This document shows, in pieces, positions 46,036-60,000 of a stretch of DNA of 60,000 bases (position 1 is its first letter; every line of letters begins with the position of its first letter). Source of the stretch: Apostichopus japonicus (Eukaryota > Echinodermata > Holothuroidea > Aspidochirotida > Stichopodidae); NCBI RefSeq assembly GCF_037975245.1, contig NC_092580.1:4874501-4934500 (forward strand), written 5' to 3'. Both the position numbers and the translations under genes were made by a program. The notes beneath the pieces were generated by a model. That model had not been told where the DNA came from. It did no database searches and saw only the letters and a list, made by a program, of their open reading frames with translations.

Positions 46036-48400
46036 TAATAGTGTCAGAAAGAAAAAGTAAAGTATATTAGCAGGTGAAATGAGAACCAAAGTGGAAGTGG
46101 TAAGAGATGGGACGTCTGCTTAAACTAGCCTCCCGTCTGGAGCAAATCCTTTCAAAACAGAACATCGTGAAGTCTGGAAACATTCAACACAATGTCTCAC
46201 CTTCATACCGCTGTATATTAGGCCTTCTATATACCTGTATATAAACAGGGAGATAACAACTCCCTGATACAAATAGGCCAGTTTACCGCCAAAGTATGAA
46301 GGATAGCCTACCACAAAACAAGCCTCAATAGAGAAGTCCTTAGTAACCGATATACCGTCTGCGGTTTACTTTAGGTTTTATAGAACTAATCCAGTGAGTG
46401 GTGAATGCCATAATGGACAACCCGAGAGCCATTGGTATCAGATAATCCGATTCAGGGTGTTTGAGCAATCATAATATTATTACCTATAATTATTTCCGGC
46501 ACCTTGAGGCCTCTAACGGATTTTAATGGCATACCAGAGAGTATTAAAGCAGATTATTTATTCAAAAGGTGGAATTTTATAGGATTTCTACCCTAAATAT
46601 TTTGACTTATTTCAATGAAGAAAGTCGGAAATTGTTTATTCAATTTTTTTCTCTGTTCTCTTAAAATGAGGATCCCTTAATATTTCTCCTATATTTCGAC
46701 CGGCTCCCTTGTTGTACCTGGGCCAGGGGCTGTAGTTCTCTGAGGCCCTCTCGTATAGTATGTGTACTGCTTTTTTTGGGGTGGGGGGGTTGGGGGCAGT
46801 CCCCGGGGGTTTATTTATTGATTAATATCCAACATTTGACTTTAAAATGTTATCTTTGAAATGTGAGAGATATACATGGCATCCGTCACGAAGTTATAAC
46901 ACCTCTGGATAGCATATCAAGTGCTTATCGTAAGTACTTAACATTTGAAATGGGATCTGAAAGTCATTCATCATACCTTATGTAAATACTTCTCAACATG
47001 ATTATGACGATGTTATATGATTTTGAAACCACTTCAGTTTGCCAATATCGTTTACATAATTGTTTACGTACTACACACAATGTAAATCTTCTGTGAGCCA
47101 GCCCAACCATGCCTATATCGTATTCAATGGGTTAGTTTGATCTGTGATGTATAGCTATATGTGTATATAGCCGTAAGTTTAAGCTCGCATACAGACAGCT
47201 GATTAACTTGAAGAGGGGCAAATTCTCACGTAGTTGACAAGGTTTGCTCTTTTCTATGTTTTTGTTATGTTGTCAAAGCGTGTGAAAGAAGACTAACTTA
47301 GAATAACAAACTGCGTATATAAACTATATATGTGAGCAGCTGTGACGAGTTGAACGTGCTGTGTAGTGGCGGACAGTTTATCAAAATGGTGTAGGCTTGA
47401 TATATTCAATTCAGCAGGCGGTATTTTCTATATTAATTAACAAAATTAAGTAAATGAAGTAAAATTACAACGCAAGTTATTAACACGCTGTATGTAACTG
47501 CACTGAAGTTGCCGCAGTAGGTGGTGTAATCCTACTATAGACTGTGACAGAATTTACCATAATTCATCGATAGATCTGAACAAAATAGGCTATTTCTGTC
47601 AAAGCAGGTGTTTAACATGTGACTGATTTATTTATGTATTTGTTGTTGTTGATCATTTCGCTTGCAAAATATATCACTAATATTCAGATAGGCCTCTAGA
47701 GATTTCATTATTGCACACATGAATTTCGTAGCCAATATACATGGATTTCAACGAACGTACCAGAGTCCCCTGCATTGGGGGAGGAGGGTAAACAGCTATG
47801 ACTCATCACCCCTACCCCGGCCCACCACCCCCTCCTTCGGCCCTCTGAATCTCAAGCCGGTGTTGTGGTCCATACGTACTTTGTAGCGTAAAAACTTAAA
47901 ATGAGAGTCGCCAATACACTGTGTCATGCCAGACATAATGCTGTATATACTCTTCGTAGGCTATACTATATTAACATGCTAGGGAATGAACTCCGTCAGT
48001 CCTGGAATAATCCCTTGGCCGTCTATATCTCAGCCATGGATTCCACGGTCAAGTCGTAAGTAATCATCAAACGGACTTATAGTTTGAAAGCAAATATAAA
48101 ACGTTAGTCGATCTGTTGATAGAAGTGTTCGGATCATAAAAGATGCGGTACAATAAACCCTACTGTTTTGGGCCTGATATTATAAGAGGTGTTTGATGAA
48201 ACATGCAGCCGTCTGGGTGTGTGAATTGGCTATTTATTTGTAATCACATGTCATCCACACCAGGGCGTTCCATGATATGATAAGGTCATGTGAGGTCAAT
48301 AGATGTTTTGTGATACGCGAGATTGGATGACTTTTCTGCCAGTCTGTGGAAAGTAATTCGTCACCTACTGGTTTTTCTGGTTACAAACCCCCTTTTTCGG
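46036..48400. other. Intergenic, no gene recognised
   Basis: G-rich patch at 46770-46810, otherwise AT-rich unique sequence. Confidence 0.35.
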
Positions 48401-48403
48401 TAG

Positions 48404-48770
48404 TTAGCGGAAGGGAGGGGGTAGAAAACGGAAGGGGAGGGGGTATTGAAACGGAAGGGAAAGGAATTGGGAGCTCGGGGACATTGGGGATGGAACAATA
48501 TTGGGTGGAGAAACTGGAAAGGGATATGGGAGAGGGAAATCAAGGGGACAATGGGAAGGAAATGGGGAAGAATGAGACGTAAAAATGCTGACGGGACAAT
48601 GCGGAGGGAATAATGGGGATGGGTAAATATTGGAAGGGAAATGGGAGAGTGAAATCGAGGGGGACAATGGGGACAGGGGACAATGGGGAGGGGAAACGGG
48701 GGAAAGGAATGGGGGAAGGGGACAATGGGAAGGAAAGGTGAAATGGACAGGGGAAGAATGGAGATGAGAC
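48404..48770. repeat. Purine-rich degenerate repeat (GGGGACAATGGGGA-like)
   Basis: About 370 bp with G/A on the plus strand nearly throughout. GGGACAATG or GGGAAT motifs recur every 15-35 bp. ORFs here on both strands are composition artefacts. Confidence 0.75.
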
Positions 48771-51060
48771 AAATGCTGGGATGAGCCTATATAAATGACT
48801 AGAGAAGCAAAATACTTGAGTTGATAAAATACTCTCGACAGGTTTGACGTCACAAGTGTAATTTTTTTCTTCTAGTCACTGAAGATGAGGGAGGGGTGCA
48901 TGGATTTCCTTGGGCTATGGTGGTTACTCCTTACAATATTTCGCCAGCGATCGCTTCATTCAAGTCCAATATTTGATGTGTTAAAAAAAAAATTGGCATT
49001 TAGGCATATTTAAAGTTTGAACCGTAGGTGTCATTGTTGGTATATAATATAGCCTATGTAGCCTTTCCGTGTAACTAATGTACCTGTAGGCCAATTTGCC
49101 TTTCCCTACAGATATATGCAAAGCACACATTATATTACCCTGCATGCATCATACTTTCTTATTGGCTGTTCCCTCTCCTCTGTTTCAACCCAGTCGTGTA
49201 AACTTACAGATGGAGGAGGGGGGGGGGGGGGAGAATGTAAGGAACAGCGGTAAGTTCTCTGCGTAGGTAGTTCTTATAAGACTAGAAATTTCGCATAACA
49301 GACCCAGCATTGGCTGACAAAGCTAGGCTACGCAGGCAAGAGTATACGACGCTTACCCCTTTTTTTGTTGAAGATATTATCATTAATAATATTTTAGCCT
49401 ACATTTTCTGGCGGACCAAAGCCTACGATGGTACGGTAACCCAATTCAAGTGCAAATATAGAATTTGCACGGCACCTTTCATTTACACACAGCTACGACA
49501 ATGGCTCCGTTTGTTGCAAGATAAACCCTCAAGGCCTATAATCTAGGGATCAAATTAGGATTTGGGTAAACCAAGGCAAGATTCCTTATCAACTTGGGTG
49601 ATAAAAGTACAAACTCATGTAAAAATGCACGTATGTAAGTCAATAAAATCCACTGACTTTTCAGCTCGGATCTTTCTAAGCCGGTACTGTACGCTGGTAC
49701 AAATCGCCAAATATTGCATTCAACAATGCAGAGTTTTAATATATTAGAACTGATGACACTTATAAACGTGTATGGCAAGCCGTTTGGGACAGACTTATAC
49801 CAGCAAGCAATATCCTGATAGATAAAAGCGCGTTCACTTATATTATGCGTTCGTCAACGCGTCGTTGAAATTTGTCAATTTGGCAAGTTTGTGAATACAA
49901 CATGCAGCTTCAAGGAAACTGGTTACCGTACTGAAACTTCCACTGCGCAAATAACGTATCCGACAACCTAAATCTTTGTTTCAAATTTTCAGTAATTATA
50001 TAAATTAGTTGATAACTATCGCCTTATCCTTGTTAGTATAGTTGAAAATATGTGATGTTTTACTGTCTGCCTGTACTAGTACGCTGGTTCCTTACAGGGA
50101 ATGTTGTCGATTTATTTTAACGATTACTGCTAGGAAAGGTTTCAAATACTATACTCAAAACTTCACCCTGCAGGTCATCAGTGTTGACTAACATATGATA
50201 AAATAGTCAAAGAATCATGGTCAATTATGCTCAAACATGAAGGAACATTTTGTTTTATCCTCAGTTTTTTTTTATAGTTGTTTCACGTTATAATGCATCT
50301 GTCTAATTTACCACATTCTCATAACTGAGACAAGCTTCAAAGTTCAGAAAGCTCGTGGAAAATAAGTTTTGTTTGTTAACAACCCTTAGTATGTTAACAT
50401 TTCGGGTCATTACTGGTAACCTTTAACGTAGTACTGTATCACACTCATGTATGTTCAAGCTGTGGGTGACCAACGGACCAGCTAAACGATCTTACAAAAT
50501 ATTTTATTGTTTGCCTTCGCGCACCCATGGCGAGAAACGTCACTTGTCTGACCCCATACGTACCTCCCGTAGTAAACCGTGCCATAAACTGTTTAAAACC
50601 CTTCGATATTTCGGAGGGCTGACATTTATTGGTTTACATGGCAACAGATTCTTCTCTTTGAGTCCAAACCACAGCTGGAAAGCAGGTGACATATCTTGAT
50701 ACCCTGACTATGGAACGCCGTTCATGAACAAACCGTTCTATAACTTATGTAAGTCTGTGAAAGTAGCTTGAATCCTTCTATTCATTCAGCTTCCAGATAG
50801 CTGACTACGATGGTGAATCTTACCACACGAGACCCCCCCCCAAAAAAACGATATGTGTAGGGTGAACAAAAATCAACATCAACCGTGACATGATAGATGT
50901 TAAAATCTAATACACTGATGATTTTCTCGTAACATGTTAATATAAATTATGAAATTGTGAAACGAACGCCGATAGGTTCAAACTAAATTGGACAAGCTGT
51001 TGATTTTAATATTGTCATGCATTCTACATTGTCTTATGTTATATTTCATTGATTCAGGGA
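48771..51060. other. Upstream region of the WIF1-like gene, no element recognised
   Basis: Presumably contains promoter or 5' UTR sequence for the gene at 51852. No TATA box or initiator can be assigned. G-run at 49218-49230. Confidence 0.3.
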
Positions 51061-51343
51061 TTCGTTCGTTCGTTCGTTCGTTCGTTCGTTCGTTCGTTCG
51101 TTCGTTCGTTCGTTCGTTCGTTCGTTCGTTCGTTCGTTCGTTCGTTCGTTCGTTCGTTCGTTCGTTCGTTCGTTCGTTCGTTCGTTCGTTCGTTCGTTCG
51201 TTCGTTCGTTCGTTCGTTCGTTCGTTCGTTCGTTCGTTCGTTCGTTCGTTCGTTCGTTCGTTCGTTCGTTCGTTCGTTCGTTCGTTCGTTCGTTCGTTCG
51301 TTCGTTCGTTCGTTCGTTCGTTCGTTCGTTCGTTCGTTCGTTC
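51061..51343. repeat. Perfect (TTCG)n microsatellite, about 70 units
   Basis: 283 bp of uninterrupted TTCG, so a CpG every four bases. It creates open frames on both strands (FVRS and NERT repeats), which are not genes. It ends about 510 bp before the WIF1-like ATG. Confidence 0.97.
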
Positions 51344-51851
51344 ATAGTTTAAAGTCGTAGAGCGTTTAATCTTTAAGCAATTGTTAACATGCTCGACTTA
51401 AGGGTGGATGAACTTTCACGATCGTATAACAGGTATACCTACTACGTACACAGCGGATATCTTTAGTATATTAATTTGATCACCAAGCTGCCGAGAGTAA
51501 CAGATAAAAGTCTACAAAGAGGGTATTTGACTGCTCTGTTGACAAGTATATAACAGACATTTTATTTGGTGACAAATTTTTGATTGGGACAGCTGGGAAC
51601 GCAGCCGCAAAATGTCTCCAAATTAGTGTGAGGCTATAAGAACAACTGTGCATATATTAATCGAATAAAAAAACCTGTAGAATCAAAAAGTGATTTATGA
51701 ATCAAAGTGGCGTTGAGCTTGCAGGAGTCGGTAGAACTCCTACTGCAAGTGGCGAAAACTTGTTTCCCCGAAAATAAAACTATGATCACCCACATACATG
51801 CTGACTGACATGATTTTGACGGTTCACGTTTTCGTTTTTCTTCTATCATAG

Positions 51852-59950
<8,099 letters not shown>

Positions 59951-60000
59951 GTAAGTCAAATAGATCAAATGCAATACATAAGTCAAATACTTAAGTCAAA

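Noticed and set aside
48346-48853. Gly/Glu-rich and Pro/Ser-rich overlapping ORFs
   Set aside because: Low-complexity purine tract; both strands are open and neither resembles a protein.
50988-51360. Long ORFs of FVRS and NERT repeats on both strands
   Set aside because: They are translations of the (TTCG)n microsatellite; any frame without a stop in a 4 bp repeat stays open.

Overview
The window is animal nuclear DNA: AT-rich, intron-bearing, dense in decayed transposons and simple repeats, with no bacterial-type gene layout. Two host genes can be read exon by exon: a mitochondrial-type HemK/PrmC release-factor methyltransferase (HEMK1-like) and the 5' two thirds of a Wnt inhibitory factor 1 gene (WIF1-like). 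The mixture of LINE tails ending in (ATT)n, a short-LTR Ty3/gypsy element, hAT, piggyBac, Tc1/mariner and a Mutator-domain element suggests a marine invertebrate deuterostome, perhaps an echinoderm. The species is inferred, not shown.

Layout. 1-2270: GC-rich repeats, two copies of a roughly 600 bp terminal-inverted-repeat element, and between them the 3' end of a LINE. 2725-11764 (+): HEMK1-like, eight coding exons, 375 codons, with minisatellites in intron 3 and in the probable 3' UTR. 12700-15700: dispersed and tandem repeats and a LINE tail. 16655-22850: decayed transposons on the minus strand (a LINE, a ZNF862-like hAT relative, a Tc1/mariner element with a DD37E spacing and one frameshift). 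22850-29520: a nested stack on the minus strand. A piggyBac pseudogene holds a GC-rich DIRS-like insert. Beside it, a gypsy-type gag is split by a TTAA-flanked 1238 bp insert carrying a Mutator-like transposase domain, and by a gypsy element with a perfect 5 bp target duplication (ATCGG). 30400-33423: a ZBED-type hAT relic with a LINE 3' end inside it.

33425-51060 holds no gene that I can support, only simple repeats, minisatellites and purine/pyrimidine tracts. A perfect 283 bp (TTCG)n array at 51061-51343 lies about 0.5 kb upstream of the WIF1-like start codon. 51852-59950 (+): WIF1-like exons 1-7 (signal peptide, WIF domain, three EGF-like repeats); the gene runs off the right edge. Its introns hold two tRNA-Arg-like SINE heads, a near-perfect hairpin, a 22 bp palindrome and a 117 bp (AT)n tract.

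The host genes are functionally unrelated: one methylates the GGQ glutamine of organellar release factors, the other encodes a secreted Wnt antagonist. I found no new multi-gene system. The most informative structure is the nested transposon stack, whose insertion order can be read from target-site duplications.
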